DNA from: Siphlonurus alternatus
Lineage: Eukaryota > Arthropoda > Insecta > Ephemeroptera > Siphlonuridae
Direction of reading: 5' to 3'
DNA: 64,000 nt
Assembly: GCA_949825025.1 (NCBI GenBank)
Contig: OX463778.1
Coordinates: forward strand, 36,576,571 to 36,640,570
The position numbers were made by a program, and so were the translations under genes. Shown here piece by piece: positions 1-25,243 of this stretch. A model generated the notes under the pieces. The model searched no databases and had not been told where the DNA came from. It was given only the letters and a program-made list of their open reading frames with translations. Numbering within the stretch: position 1 is the first letter of the stretch; each line of letters opens with the position of its first letter.

Positions 1-99
1 TCTTTCTTTCTAATGAGAACATTCAACTCTGAATGGAGAGATGATTCTCTTAGTCAATAAAAATCTAGTGTGTGGACTGCGCCCAATGACACGTTCTCT

Positions 100-380
100 C
101 ATACTCCCTCATTTCCTTTAAACCAGCAGTACTTTGGTGTTTTTTAAATTTTTTTCTGGTGGTAATAATGAGGGGCAAGATTAATGCTTCATAATACAAA
201 CCTTGGGAAAGATCACTTTATATTATTTTAATGACATAAAAAATTATATATTCAAAATTCAGTTCTGCATAGAATTTAAATGAAAAATGAATTTAAAAAA
301 TTCTCCTAGCAAACCTTACAGAGTGATGCAAGAATGCAGCACTGCAATCGACATTTACAAGTTGAAGCGTTGAAGCTAAT
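100..380. repeat. Dispersed repeat, copy 1
   Basis: Shares clear similarity, in inverted orientation, with 35755-35990: blocks around gggaaagatcacttta, gcaagattaat and the segment ending cgacatttacaagttgaagc. Family not recognised. Confidence 0.55.
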
Positions 381-690
381 TATTGTAAAAGACACAGCTA
401 GATAGTTGAGCTGTATAATCAATCAAACCAACAAAGCAGAGATACCAGTCTCTTTTGGTTTAGTGATGAAAGCTTGTGATTGTCATGAGGGCAAATCTTT
501 CTGCCACATACTGTATACATTAGTACTTGTACTAATTTTTTGCCCACCTGGTACAGACTTGGGATAGAAAGATTCCCCCCCCCCCCAGTTTTTTATTTTT
601 ATAATGCAAGTTACATTCAAGTAAAATGCGTGTACTGCAAAAATGAACACAAAAAATAATTTCTGAAAATATAGTTCCAATGGTCCTCCA

Positions 691-812
<122 letters not shown>

Positions 813-1318
813 AATATATACATGTTACCAAAATCCAAAAAATTCTATTTCACACAGTTCCCGTCCCGAAATTTTTTATTTGATATATGTGAAAGGCATT
901 TTCTAAATTTTTTTTAACATTGATTTTACAAGCGTTCTTCCCCCACTTTCCCTCCCCCAACCAAAAATTTGTTCTTGATCTGCATGCACCTATTATATGT
1001 ATAATATATGGTATTTGCTACATACATACAGTACATACATAATTTTGACAACTGACACGTGCATGCATATATACATAAATGGTATGCATAATAAATATAA
1101 TAATAAAGTAAAGCGCATCACTGATATTGGCATATACATATATACGACACTGATGAGCTGTAAGTAAACATACCGGTATGGTGGACCTATATATTGAAAG
1201 CACTAGCATACTGTTCCTCGTCCGGAATAATGATGAGCTACGTACATAATAATATCTGCCTACCACGATGCTGTTGATATAATGAGCTACAGTATCTTAT
1301 ACTATTTTAGGTGAGCAC

Positions 1319-1599
1319 AATAGAGGTTTCAAGTGAGTACGCCTCCGCTGCGCAACTGTTGCACTTTTGAAAATGAAGCATAGTGTTTTTTTTAACTTTT
1401 CTCGGTTATAAATCAAGTAAAAAATCTAAATCTTGAATTTTTTACTGTATTTTTCAGTTTGGACTAAAGTTCCGTAAAGGAATTTTCCCTAAAAAATCTT
1501 ATTCTTAGTGAAAAAACGAATTCACGTTTTTTTTTTACATAGGTTTAGATAGGATGGTGGCAACACCGAAAAATCAGCTGACTTGAAGCCTCTATTAGA
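1319..1599. mobile_element. Short inverted-terminal-repeat element (MITE-like)
   Basis: Ends aatagaggtttcaagt (left) and acttgaagcctctatta (right) are inverted copies about 280 bp apart. The inside is T-rich and noncoding. Superfamily not assigned. Confidence 0.45.
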
Positions 1600-2479
1600 T
1601 GTGTTATGTATCTAACTTATTATTCTGATTCTAATAGTTAGAGAGTGAATAGGAATTATCCTGTATACGAAAAGATAAGTAATGATTCACACTATAGAGG
1701 TTTATTACTAAGATCACAAGTAAGACTCTGTATAACAACGCGCTCAGTTAGGATGCACAGCTATTCAGTCCGGCGGCCAGTGCAAGTCTCACCACGAAGG
1801 TCGGGGTCAGGGCGCTCGCTGCTGCATGGAGGGAGTTATAGTAACTTATAGTGGGGGAAATTCCTAGCTTACTGCTGTGATAAGAAAAGCGCGGGAATAG
1901 TAAAGCCAGGTACAAGCGGGAGTAATAATTACGTTAAATTACTAGGCTTACATACATCACAGATGCAAGCTTAATTTTATACCGATGTATGCATACACAG
2001 CTCATAATTGCATGCGCTCACCTGAAATAGCAGACAGCTCATTATTGCAACGAAACCGTGGTGTAAGCATTTCCTTCCCTTCAAATTTTTTTATTGACAT
2101 ACTGTAATTATATTGGGCTTATGAGAAGTTATGGGGCAGCCAGCATCCCCCCCCCTCCTTCCCCGAAATTTTGTTCTAATTGTTCTGGATTGGCGCCGAG
2201 CCGTTGAAGTTGGGGACATGGTCCCCGGGCCAAATTCCATCATGCGTATGCATATATGCATACAAACGTGGTATGCATACCGTCCCATTGTTTCATATAT
2301 ATTATGCTTATAAAATATAAATTTACATTACGTACATATGATATATATGTACGTACTAGCTGTATGCAATACAATATGATAAAGACAAGCAGTGTGTACA
2401 TGTACACATTACATGCAGACACCCCGCTTGCAGCCATTGTGGGTATTCCACCACAGTGGCTTGCGCTTGCTTGCGGCTG
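1600..2479. other. Intergenic, no gene seen
   Basis: AT-rich with a GC-richer patch at 1740-1850. At 2010-2062 there is a partial copy of the short element found whole at 10273-10452 (cctgaaatagcagacagctc shared). No coding signal. Confidence 0.5.
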
Positions 2480-3060
2480 ACTCTCTCAGCCCCTCCCTGA
2501 ACTTACTATACTCTGAACCACCACAAGCCCAGAGTCCAGCAAATTCCACTCCCTCACCGTTCTTCTCAAGAAGGAATACTTGCCCATATCATTTTTGCTG
2601 CCATCATACTCCAACTTCCAATCATGGTCCCTCCTGCCCTTATAACGCCCTTTCTGAGGAAAATTGCCAAGCTCCTCCCAGCCCTTTTGGATCCTAGTTA
2701 TTTTATGCATGGTTTCCAGTCCACTTTGCTTCCTCCTCTTCTCCAGGTCCTCCCATCCCAGTTAATTGCTCTCCATCATATATTTTGGTCACACTCTCTC
2801 TTTCACTATAAATTTTGCTTTTATCACAGATATAGATAAAGCTCCTGCAGTTCCCCTTTTCTAGAACCCTTCTTGCTGCTCGTCTTTGGATCTTTTCAAT
2901 CTCTTTCTTCCCTTTTGCTCTATATATGCATAAATGGGTGTCCCACGCATTACATCAATATTCCATTATCAGTCTAATCAGAGACTTAATTTTATGCTTT
3001 TTCTTTTACTATATTATAATCCTACCTGCCCCCTTAAGAATCCTCATTACAAACTCAAGA
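2480..3060 (-). pseudogene. Decayed LINE reverse-transcriptase C-terminal fragment
   Basis: Read on the minus strand in shifting frames, this stretch gives the pattern LIMEY-CNAWDTH-KKEIEKIQRRAARRVL, later WEELG and YSFLRRTVREWNLL. These resemble the region after the RT domain in CR1/jockey-like elements (conserved motifs of the type IQRRAAR and REWN). Several stops and frameshifts are present and no intact frame remains. Confidence 0.6.
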
Positions 3061-3093
3061 TGCGCATGAATGCATATGATTTATAATACAGTA

Positions 3094-3096
<3 letters not shown>

Positions 3097-3173
<77 letters not shown>
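3097..3173. repeat. (TA)n microsatellite, target of a hAT-type MITE
   Basis: A TA run continues on the far side of the element at 3174-3336 (3337-3350), so the element split the microsatellite. Confidence 0.9.
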
Positions 3174-3176
<3 letters not shown>

Positions 3177-3336
3177 GCGCGGATCCAGAAAAATATTTCG
3201 GGGGGGGGGGGGGGGGGGCTGCCTCCATAAGGCCAATGTTAAAAAAAAATTGGAGTGGGGGAAATGCCTATATTGCCCATGTTAAATCCAAAATTTCGGG
3301 GGGGAGGTGCAGCCCCCCCCCCTGGATCCGCGCCTG
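3174..3336. mobile_element. hAT-type MITE, CAGG(C/G)GCGGATCCA family, copy 1
   Basis: Inverted ends caggcgcggatcca and tggatccgcgcctg. The interior has long G and C runs. Flanking 8 bp are tatatata on both sides, compatible with but not proof of a target duplication, because the target is (TA)n. Related to 8100-8270 and 16170-16336. Confidence 0.75.
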
Positions 3337-4019
3337 TATATATATATATACATGATTCATGCATATATATGCATTCGTTGTTCATTTTACACTTACACAG
3401 AAACTTTTAACGTTGCTTCTTCGCCTTTCGCCTCAATGTTCTAGACGTTCTAGAGACCAGATTCGAGCCGCCATGCCACAGACAATATTGCTTCGCCTAT
3501 GAAAATCATCCTTGAAATATTGCAGATGTGTTGACGCGCGACGTTGACTGGCATGAAGCATGAACTGTAGCACATGTAGATGTAGAAGGCCTACAGATAG
3601 GACACCACGCGGGACACCACGCACCACGAGACCATCGGGATATCGGGATGAAGGATCAGTGAAGGATGAAGAAAACCGAAATATAAACAAAAACAATATT
3701 TCTTTTCTGATAAATAGAGTTCAATAAACATTTTTATAAACTTGCGCACAAGTTACAATTTAACGTAAAAATGAATACTGCGCAATTTTAACTCAAATGA
3801 GAAGTTCATTTTTATAGGCCACATTGGCTGACTCGGGTTTAAACACTGTTGCCACGTTACCAGACGAATTAATTTTTTTAGATTAGGATTAGATTAGCAG
3901 GGAAAAATTGGAAAAAAAAAATATACAGCAAGAATAAAACGCTAAAAAAAAATGTTATTTTAAAAAACATACATTTTAAAAAAAATATCAATTTCATGGT
4001 GAAAAATGAAAAAGCAAAT
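3337..4019. other. Intergenic upstream of SRP54, no gene seen
   Basis: Includes a moderately GC-rich stretch (3420-3690) with an 87-codon minus-strand frame that I could not relate to any family, then A/T-rich sequence. It might hold a 5' exon of a divergent gene but no splice evidence supports that. Confidence 0.35.
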
Positions 4020-16945
<12,926 letters not shown>

Positions 16946-17240
16946 ATGTCACATCACCACACATTGCAGCCATCTTTCCAGCAATGTGCTGTAAGTTTCG
17001 ACATATATGGTGTGATAATATTGGTATCAAAACACCAATCCACAAAGAATATTGTGTACATGAATCGTTTTTAGCAAGTAAATTTTATAAGAATTCAAGG
17101 TGGATTGTAAAAATTATTACTAAATTTGTAAATATTTTGTAATACTTCTTAAAATACTTCCATCATTAGAACTTTTTATTCTTTTGTTATGGTGATATTG
17201 TTTATTTTATTTATTACATAATATTTGCAAGAGCAAAGAA

Positions 17241-17246
17241 AATAAA
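17241..17246 (+). terminator. SRP54 polyadenylation signal AATAAA
   Basis: A canonical AATAAA lies about 300 bases after the SRP54 stop and is followed by a long T-run from about 17255, giving a 3' UTR of roughly 0.3 kb. Confidence 0.6.
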
Positions 17247-17249
17247 TTC

Positions 17250-17283
<34 letters not shown>

Positions 17284-17761
17284 CAAATTCAGGAATATAT
17301 ATTTCAAAACCCCTTATTTCTTTTGGCTAATATTAAAAAAAGTGAAAGAAAAAAGAAAAACATTTAAATAAATAAGTAGAACCAGGAAGAATAGTGCTCG
17401 TTCCTGAATTAATATTTTTTCCTTCTAATTCATGCATGTCTTTTATATTTTCGCTGCTCCGTTATATATAAGTAAATCTCTACGGAAAAAGTTTTCTATT
17501 GTATGATCTATGATAACAAAAACAAAACAAAGCAAAAAAAAAAGATAAAACAATAAAAAAACTTTAATTAATAAAATTGTGTTTAAATTAAAAAAAAAAA
17601 GTCAAAATATGTAAATGAACACCTCTGTACTCAGGGTGCGTACCCATAGTATGAATCAGAATGAATGAATATGTGTGTTCTCTCTTTGTGATTTTTGATT
17701 TTAATAACTATCTTAAATGTATAAGATCCATATTTGGGGAGATTTTGTAGGTTGTCATATG

Positions 17762-17910
17762 CCGGTATTACACGATACCATTTTTCTGATTATTGTATAC
17801 AATTTTTCCTTGCAAGAAAATTTAATCTCCATTTGTTTGTATTGAGAGGAAATTTTATTGCAAGAAAAAATTGTATACAATAATCAGAAAAATTGTATCG
17901 TGTAATATAG
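17762..17910. mobile_element. Palindromic element family E, copy 1
   Basis: Near-perfect palindrome, ends ggtattacacgatac and gtatcgtgtaatat. The arms share ttctgattattgtatacaat. About 150 bp. Confidence 0.8.
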
Positions 17911-17951
17911 GCTTTACAATAACATTTCTAGATAAGAAGTCCTGAATAAAG

Positions 17952-18107
17952 CCGATATTACACGATACAATTTTTCTGATTATTGTGTATAATTTTTCCT
18001 TACAAGAAAATTTAATCTCCATTTGTTTGTATTGAGAGGAAATTTTCTTGCAAGGAAAAATTGTGTACAATAATCAGAAAAATTGTATCGTGTAATATAG
18101 GCTTTAT
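17952..18107. mobile_element. Palindromic element family E, copy 2
   Basis: Nearly identical to 17762-17910 and 42 bp downstream in the same orientation. A more diverged third copy is at 58038-58190. Confidence 0.8.
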
Positions 18108-18973
18108 TTAAGCTTCATTATCCATTGTGTTCAATTAGTATAAAAGTACTGACAATATTGTTTTTTGAGATAATATTTAAAATTGGCTTGAAAATTACTA
18201 ATTACTTTAATGGGTTGGCTGCACGGCCGATTTTAAGTGGCGGAAACGAAAGAGGAGGTGCTGAAATGCAGGTGTGAATTTTATGCGAATTTTTTGAGCA
18301 CTGTAACTTTGTATAAATGCAGTTTTAAAAGATGCATTTCACCTGGAGGCCATCGCCTACCGCCTTTGACGTCATCGAAATGTCAGGTTCGGTTCACTAT
18401 AGATATGCATACCTGTACGCACCTGCATAACAGGTAGCCAATCAAAAACAATCTAGCCAAAATTCAAAATTTCAAATGCCTAGCCTATCGAAGTGGATGA
18501 GTTTTAAAACTTAAAAAATGCACATTATTCCATGTACGCGTACTGTAAAAACACACTGGGAGATAAGTAATATTACAAACGTACCTTTCATCATATTTAA
18601 ATAACAGAAATTGTTTCTCAAATAGTTTCATTTTATTGAAGAGAAGATGCAATATCAAGTCCTTCCACCACTTTCAGTTTTTAAATGATTGGCGCTGTTA
18701 GCAGCAATCAGCCAATGAAAATGTGTAAATTTATCATACTGGACTCCTTCCGTATCTGCTGAATATCTATTGAATTATTATATTAAACCTAAAACTGAGT
18801 CTCTTTTCTTATCTACGAAGATAGTAGGATGCCGTAGGATTCATATTTAACTTTATTAAGACCCTTGAATTATAATTTTTAAATGTCTTTTCAACCCCCT
18901 ATTTGCTGCTGCTAAAACCGTAAGTGGAATGATTGAAAAATAAATGCAGTTTTAATTTCAACATTCCTAGCAT

Positions 18974-19046
18974 GGGCGTCTGTGGCCTAGTGGAAGTCCA
19001 CTTGTCATCCACGCAGAAGTTTTAGGTTCAAATCCCCTCTGGGTCA
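18974..19046 (+). repeat. tRNA-derived sequence (left palindrome arm)
   Basis: Contains pol III box A tggcctagtgg (18982-18992) and box B ggttcaaatcc (19025-19035), spaced as in tRNAs. The acceptor arms do not pair, so this is a tRNA pseudogene or SINE head. Confidence 0.55.
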
Positions 19047-19328
19047 TTTTATATTTTAGTAGCACGAGGAAGTTTATTTCACATTTTTAATGCAGACGGG
19101 GTAAAATAATATTATTATTTCTTACAATATAATTATAATATATTATTATAAGTCACACTTTTCCATATAAATACGCACTTCAAAAAATTTGCAAAAAAAA
19201 AAAAAAAAAAAAGCGTGTCATACAATGATAGAAAAATTAATAACAAATCATAAAAAACAAAACAATTTTATCCCGTCTGCATTAAAAATGTGAAATAAAC
19301 TTCCTCGTGCTACTAAAAATATAAAATG

Positions 19329-19399
19329 ACCCAGAGGGGATTTGAACCTAAAACTTCTGCGTGGATGACAAGTGTACTTCCACTAGGCCACAGACGCCC
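19329..19399 (-). repeat. tRNA-derived sequence (right palindrome arm)
   Basis: Inverted copy of 18974-19046, with the same box A and box B on the minus strand and one or two substitutions. Confidence 0.55.
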
Positions 19400-20165
19400 A
19401 TGCTAGGATAATCGAAATTAAAACTGCATTTATTTTTCAATCATTCCACTTACGGTTTTAGCAGCAGCAAATAGGGGGTTGAAAAGACATTTAAAAATTA
19501 TGATTCAAGGGTCTTAATAAAGTTAAATATGAATCCTACGGCATCCTACTATCTTCGTAGATAAGAAAAGAGACTCAGTTTTAGGTTTAATATAATAATT
19601 CAATAGATATTCAGCAGATACGGAAGGAGTCCAGTATGATAAATTTACACATTTTCATTGGCTGATTGCTGCTAACGGCGCCAATCATTTAAAAAGAGAG
19701 TGTGGTGGAAGGACTTGATATTGCATCTTCTCTTCAATAAAATGAAACTATTTGAGAAACAATTTCTATTATTTAAATATGATGAAAGGTACGTTTGTAA
19801 TATTACTTATCTCCCAGTGTGTTTTTACAGTACGCGTACATGGAATAATGTGCATTTTTTAAGTTTTAAAACTCATCCACTTCGATCAGGCTAGGCATTT
19901 GAAATTTTGAATTTTAGCTAGATTGTTTTTGATTGGCTACCTGTTATGCAGGTGAGTACAGGTATGCATATCTATAGTGAACCGAACCTGACATTTCGAT
20001 GACGTCAAAGGCAGTAGGCGATGGCTTCCAGGTGAAATGCATCTTTTAAAACTGCATTTATACAAAGTTACAGTGCTCAAAAAATTCGCATAAAATTCAC
20101 ACCTGCATTTCAGCACCTCCTCTTTCGTTTCCGCCACTTAAAATCGGCCGTGCAGCCAACCCATT

Positions 20166-21760
20166 TTAATACTCTATATATTAAACAGGGGCGATCGGTC
20201 CATAGAAGCGAAGAATGCACTGCATGACCAACATTCATAGGATTTGTTGTTGTTTTTTACTTCTCGTAAATAACTCCAAATTAAATGTATTTTAGCTGCC
20301 ACCAAGTAGTCCAAGAATATAATTTTTATTTTTGAATAAAATCCCGCGCCGCTGTTCACTTCTCGCTTATCTTCAGATTTTTTCGCTATCTGTGATTGCT
20401 CCCCGAGTGAGCGCCTCACCTGCTTACGTCACTAGGACCATCTAACCAATGGCAAGGAAGAAATTTGAGGCTCCTCGGTGGTGAGCATTGGTCAAAATAT
20501 GAGCGTTGAAGCGCCGTATTCAGTGCATCTCAACCAATCAAATTGCAGAGGATCGTAGCCCGGGAAATTTTGGTCATATTTCATGACGAACTGTTAGATG
20601 AACTTGAATATATAATTATATAAACCTATTTTGCAAGCAAGAAATTAAATAAATAAGTACGTTATTTACAGGAATCTACAAAAGAGAAAAATAATATATA
20701 ATATACTATTAAATAATATATTATGTACTTAAAATAATTTATATAATAAAATATTTTAAAATGCATTTATAAAGTACGCGTGTATATCTTCACGTAAATA
20801 AACACTTTTTTGTACAAATTAAGGTGCTTAATTACAAGTTACAAGAATGAAATTAAAAAAAAAAGTTGCAGCTAGCTCGAAATATTAATTATAATTATAA
20901 GTGCTCATTATTAACTCGTCTAGCTATATATTATATATTTATATATTGACATGCAACATTATGAAAACTGTTGAAAAACAATAGATCGAACGACTGCACT
21001 CGCGAGATTTTTTTAACTCGTTTATCGGTTATCGTATATGAAATAATGAAGACGAGTATCACAAGTAAAATTTGTAGATCAGGGAAATTATATTTAAGAC
21101 AATCTAATAATATATGTTATGCATGTTGCTTTATTTGAGCTTAAAAATTTTCAAAACCACGCCCCCTTTTCCAAAAAAATTTCGCCTGCGGCGGGCTGAC
21201 CGGGGGGCAGGGACCCCCCATTTGTTTGTTGCACATCCCACGAGGTTTCCATCGCATCACTGTCTTCTGAATCCACCGATCGCCACTGATATTAAATAGT
21301 TTTCTCATCAAGGACTCTCAGGATATTCCTATATTAAAAAAAAAAAAAAAAAAAACAATATGTATATGCATGTAATTTTTAAAATTTTTCCACTTAATTG
21401 TTTCATCAGACTGTGTAATTAAAGGCCCTATGACCATTTCACAGTATTAAGTCCACACTTAGTATTGCCTCAGTATGATACGGCTGCATGAAAGAAATAA
21501 AGAAATTGTTCCAGCAGCAATAATATCTAGGTAATAGCCGATGAAAAGGCACCTGTGATGTCACATGTACCCATTCTGCAGTGACGGTATAGGGAAATCC
21601 CTGCAAAAAATATAAGTTTCACTCTAGCTGCAACCTCGGACATAATTTTTATCCTGGAATGTTGAATAAGCTAGCGGTTGACTAGTGGGACAACAGAGCA
21701 GCAGTGTGCTGCCTTGAGTATCATATATGTAATTACAAGTAAAAAGTTTAGAAGTTAGTT
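20166..21760. other. Intergenic, no gene seen
   Basis: 20340-20560 is less AT-rich and has three CCAAT-type boxes and a ttacgtcac site, so a promoter is conceivable. No exon could be attached to it. The rest is AT-rich with a repeat-like G/C patch near 21170-21290. Confidence 0.3.
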
Positions 21761-21839
21761 GTAGACTCCAGTAACTCCAGTGGAAGAGCATCCAACCGGA
21801 AATTGGAAGGTCCGAGGTTCAATTCCTGGCAGAGACTAC
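21761..21839 (+). repeat. tRNA-like sequence (SINE head or tRNA pseudogene)
   Basis: Pol III box B ggttcaattcc (21816-21826), a clean 5-bp anticodon-type stem tccaa/ttgga and D-stem remnant ctc/gag, then a TTTTT stop at 21840. The acceptor stem has one mismatch and the spacing to the D arm is too long by about four bases, so I do not call a working tRNA. Confidence 0.5.
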
Positions 21840-21889
21840 TTTTTCTTTCGAACACTTTTACTTGGATTTACGACATGATACATATCGAT

Positions 21890-22200
21890 GACGAAAAAGG
21901 CACATTGGAATTAATTTCAAAATGTTCTACACTACACACCCTATAAGCTCTTAAATTTTTAATGTTATTATAACTAATAACTAATTTAACATGGAAGTTC
22001 CATTTGTCCAAGTCAACTTTAAAAAATTCATAACTCGAAAAACTAGATCGAATTTGTATACCTGATATCTTTGTAGCTACTGATTGAGGTAGAGGATGTA
22101 CGTAGAGGAGAACATTTTAGAAAATATATGCTTCATAATTTTCATGTGTGGAAATATATTTGAAAATTGGAAGTGTTAATTACCTTACCCCTTTTTAAAA
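21890..22200. mobile_element. Decayed copy of the TTAA-flanked palindrome family
   Basis: Shares gtagaggagaacatttta, ttgtatacctgatat and taatttaacatgg with the copies at 23078, 39551, 42595 and 54989, but both ends are degraded. Confidence 0.5.
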
Positions 22201-23077
22201 ATAAGTAAATAAAAGAGGTTAAAATATTTGCTATCATGTTTCAACTCCATGTGCATGGCAATGATGGCACCGAAAAAAAAATCAATGTATATACTGTATA
22301 TATATTATCAATAACTATATAGAATATAACATAATTTTTATAGTTATACTATATACACAGAAATATCATGAAATATAGTACGTATAATATTTGCACAACT
22401 CAAAGAAAAAAATGTATGATAGAAGCAACTTATTATATATTATAATAGCATATATCATATATATATAATATATATATATATATATAATTATATATATTAT
22501 ATGTGTGTGTGTGTATAAATATATCATATATACAATCAAATTAAAATACAAGATTAAATAATAAAATAAAAGTGATATAGTCTATACATAGGCCCTGCAT
22601 TAACTAACAAAATTATATACAAAAGCAGAGCAGAATCTAACAATTAAGTTAGTTGTAAGTTGTTATTGCATGAGAGCTGATTATGTAACAATTTACCACA
22701 CCTGATTCGGAAAAGCTCTCGCGAAAGCAATCAGAAAATTCAAAATTTCCTATTACTTGAATTGCCCAATTAAGTGATCGGAAATTATTTCCGATTCCGA
22801 CAATTCTAGACGGTGAAGGTTTGGATTTTATTAAAAAAAAAAAAAAAAATGAAAACTTAATACCTCGGAATATATATAATCGGAATAATTGATAAAAAAA
22901 AAATCGATCTTAACTTCAAAATTTTGAATTTCTATACATAAATGTGAAAACGGTATATGTTATAGAGCGATAAACATTAATGCACTCATCTTCAAAACTT
23001 AATTATCTTTATTTATTTATTCTTTTTTAGCTATATAGCTAGAAAATATAGATAAGCTTTTTGTAGTTTATTGACCT
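22201..23077. other. Intergenic, no gene seen
   Basis: AT-rich with TA/TG dinucleotide runs near 22440-22510. Nothing coding. Confidence 0.5.
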
Positions 23078-23326
23078 TTAAGGGTAAGATAACGCCACCA
23101 ATTTAATGTTAAAAAAAATCCCTCACACAAAAATTCTGAAAAAAAAAATTAAAATGTTCTCCTCTACACCCCCTATCAGTAGCTAAAATATCAGGTATAC
23201 AAATTCGATATAGTTTTCGAGTCATAAATTTTTAAAGTTTACTAATTTAACATGGAGAAATGAAACTTCCATGTTAAATTAGTCAACTTTAAAAATCCAT
23301 GCATGGTGGCGTTATCTTACCCTTAA
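23078..23326. mobile_element. TTAA-flanked palindrome (family A), copy 1
   Basis: TTAA at both edges, then gggtaagataacgccacca and complement. The arms share gttctcctctacacccccta. The right inner arm is partly shortened. Confidence 0.75.
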
Positions 23327-23823
23327 CTTAACCTAAATAAAATTTCAAGGCCAACATCGTCAATTCAAAAAAGTTTATTATATATATATTATATAGCAAT
23401 ATATTATATATATGCAAACTTAAAGAAATACAAATGTGGGCAATTAAAATTTAAATTACATTAATTGATTAATTCTATGCTAAAAGATAAACATAATAAA
23501 AAATAAAATTCGTGATTTTTCCTATTAGTATAAAATTTATTTACACTTTCAAGTACTAATGCAGTTTACAGACATACATATAATATACAACGGTTTACAT
23601 GCGCATATTATACATAATTAAAAATAGTACTTAACATTATGATTCGAGGGATGCATCGACAGTGATTTTTTTTAATAATTCGAATCCTAAAAGCAAGCAA
23701 TTATTATCAGAAAAAAATAATTACATCTATTCACAGATCGAGTTCCACCTTAAAATTCTATAATTAAGGCCGTAATTAGAATAGGTGGAACTTCGTCTGT
23801 GCTCTATTAGATGGAATATTTGG

Positions 23824-23972
23824 GCGCGATTCACGAAGCAGGTTTCTAACCACGTTTCGCTTTAACCAAGTTTAACTAGGTAGTTTAACACGTAAAACAA
23901 GTATAGAGTTAAATGTGGTTGAGCTATAATACTTGGTTAGAAACCTGGCTAACTGCTTCGTGAATCGCACCC
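23824..23972. mobile_element. Inverted-repeat element (gcgattcacgaagc family)
   Basis: Left gcgattcacgaagc...gtttctaacca and right ggttagaaacctggctaac...gcttcgtgaatcgc are inverted copies, about 150 bp in all. Confidence 0.7.
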
Positions 23973-24254
23973 TTTATATTATACATATAATTATAATTAA
24001 TACAATGTTATTAATAATGATCTTTTAGTTAAATTAATTTAAACTTTTGAAATATTGATAAGGTTATTTAGGTATTCACTAATGAATACATGCATGCTAA
24101 AATCAAGGTTACGTTATTTTGACGCATAATATGCATATAATATATTATGCAGCAACAAAATACATTGGAAACTTAATTATGGACGGATCGAGATATTCTT
24201 TACTTCTTAAATATCCATAATTTTTTCCTTATATATACTACAGTGCACAAACAA

Positions 24255-24327
24255 CATTGAGCTCTACACAAGCATTGATCTCTACACAAGGCTTGTGTAG
24301 AGATCAATGCTTGTGTAGAGCTCAATG
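24255..24327. mobile_element. hAT-type palindrome, CATTGAGCTCTA family, copy 2 (73 bp)
   Basis: The whole element is a palindrome made of two head-to-tail terminal repeats per arm (cattgagctctacacaag, then cattgatctctacacaagg). Perfect 8-bp target duplication acaaacaa at 24247-24254 and 24328-24335. Confidence 0.9.
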
Positions 24328-24497
24328 ACAAACAATCATTTCAATATTAAATACGATATAAAATTATTCTTATACCACTTGAATTTGTGAGATTTCAAAA
24401 TCCATTTCATAATAAATATGTTTAAAAAATAATCTTAAATTAATAGTTAATTATTTTAGCTACTGGCATTACAATTTATGACATATATGTATATCTA

Positions 24498-24507
<10 letters not shown>

Positions 24508-24571
<64 letters not shown>
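24508..24571. repeat. (TA)n microsatellite
   Basis: TA run flanked by TG and CA runs. The surrounding region 24340-25060 shows no gene. Confidence 0.95.
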
Positions 24572-24579
<8 letters not shown>

Positions 24580-25066
24580 TATAATGCGTACTATTCAAGA
24601 GCCATATACATTATGTCATATATATTTTGTTATTTTTTTTATACGTACCGCGCAGAGTCCGAATAATCAAAGTCTGCTTCCTTTTCTTGTATTGTATAAT
24701 ACTTATTGTATCATAAAAAAAATACACACACAGTAAAATATTGTATATATATAACGTTCAGCAAACAAAGTGGCGTGCATGCACGTCTAAAATGAAAAAT
24801 TAAAGCAATTAATTCTTTCATTTCTTTTCAATTTCACCAATTTTTAATATATTGCTAGTTTCTTCATGGTGAAGTAAAAAGCCACTTAAAATACTTAATG
24901 TCGATATATATATATGTGTGTGTGTGTGTGTATAGTTTAGTATATATAATTGTTGTATATATATATTGTTGCCCAATTTAAAAATCATACAATACAATAT
25001 TTAAAAAAAAAAAAAACTGTAACGACTGTTCAAAAATATAATGTAAGTGCAAACATTAATTGAGCT

Positions 25067-25243
25067 TTATAAGTGGTACTCCATGCCGATGCTCTGTAGA
25101 AACCAGAAAGCAAGAGCGAGTAGACAGGAGCCGAGCAGGTCACCAAGCGAGGTGAGGTAGGGGATGGCGGAGTTGTCAGGGTCGATTTTCCAGCGCCACA
25201 TCAGGTGCACCAGCCAATGTGCCAGGTACAGAAGGATGGACAC
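25067..25243 (-). CDS. SLC41: SLC41 last exon (second PDN motif, stop TAA)
   Basis: Residues 421-478 and stop. Contains [15 protein letters not shown] (441-455), mirroring exon 4, then the final membrane helix [15 protein letters not shown]. Acceptor tattgatacag. Confidence 0.95.
   Translation of the reverse strand: MSILLYLAHWLVHLMWRWKIDPDNSAIPYLTSLGDLLGSCLLALAFWFLQSIGMEYHL

Larger units (their letters stand above)
18209..20165. mobile_element. 1.96-kb palindrome with tRNA-like sequence in each arm
   Basis: Arms of about 890 bp (18209 to about 19105, and about 19270 to 20165) are near-identical inverted copies around an AT-rich loop. The ends read aatgggttggctgcacggcc and complement. Each arm holds a tRNA-like segment and a TGACGTCA site (18367, 20000). 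A 66-codon frame near each end (beginning MAETKEEVL) is duplicated only because the arms are. No transposase seen. Confidence 0.88.

Noticed and set aside
21761..21839. Functional tRNA gene
   Set aside because: Wrong spacing between acceptor and D arm, and C instead of T at the position before the anticodon. Called tRNA-like only.
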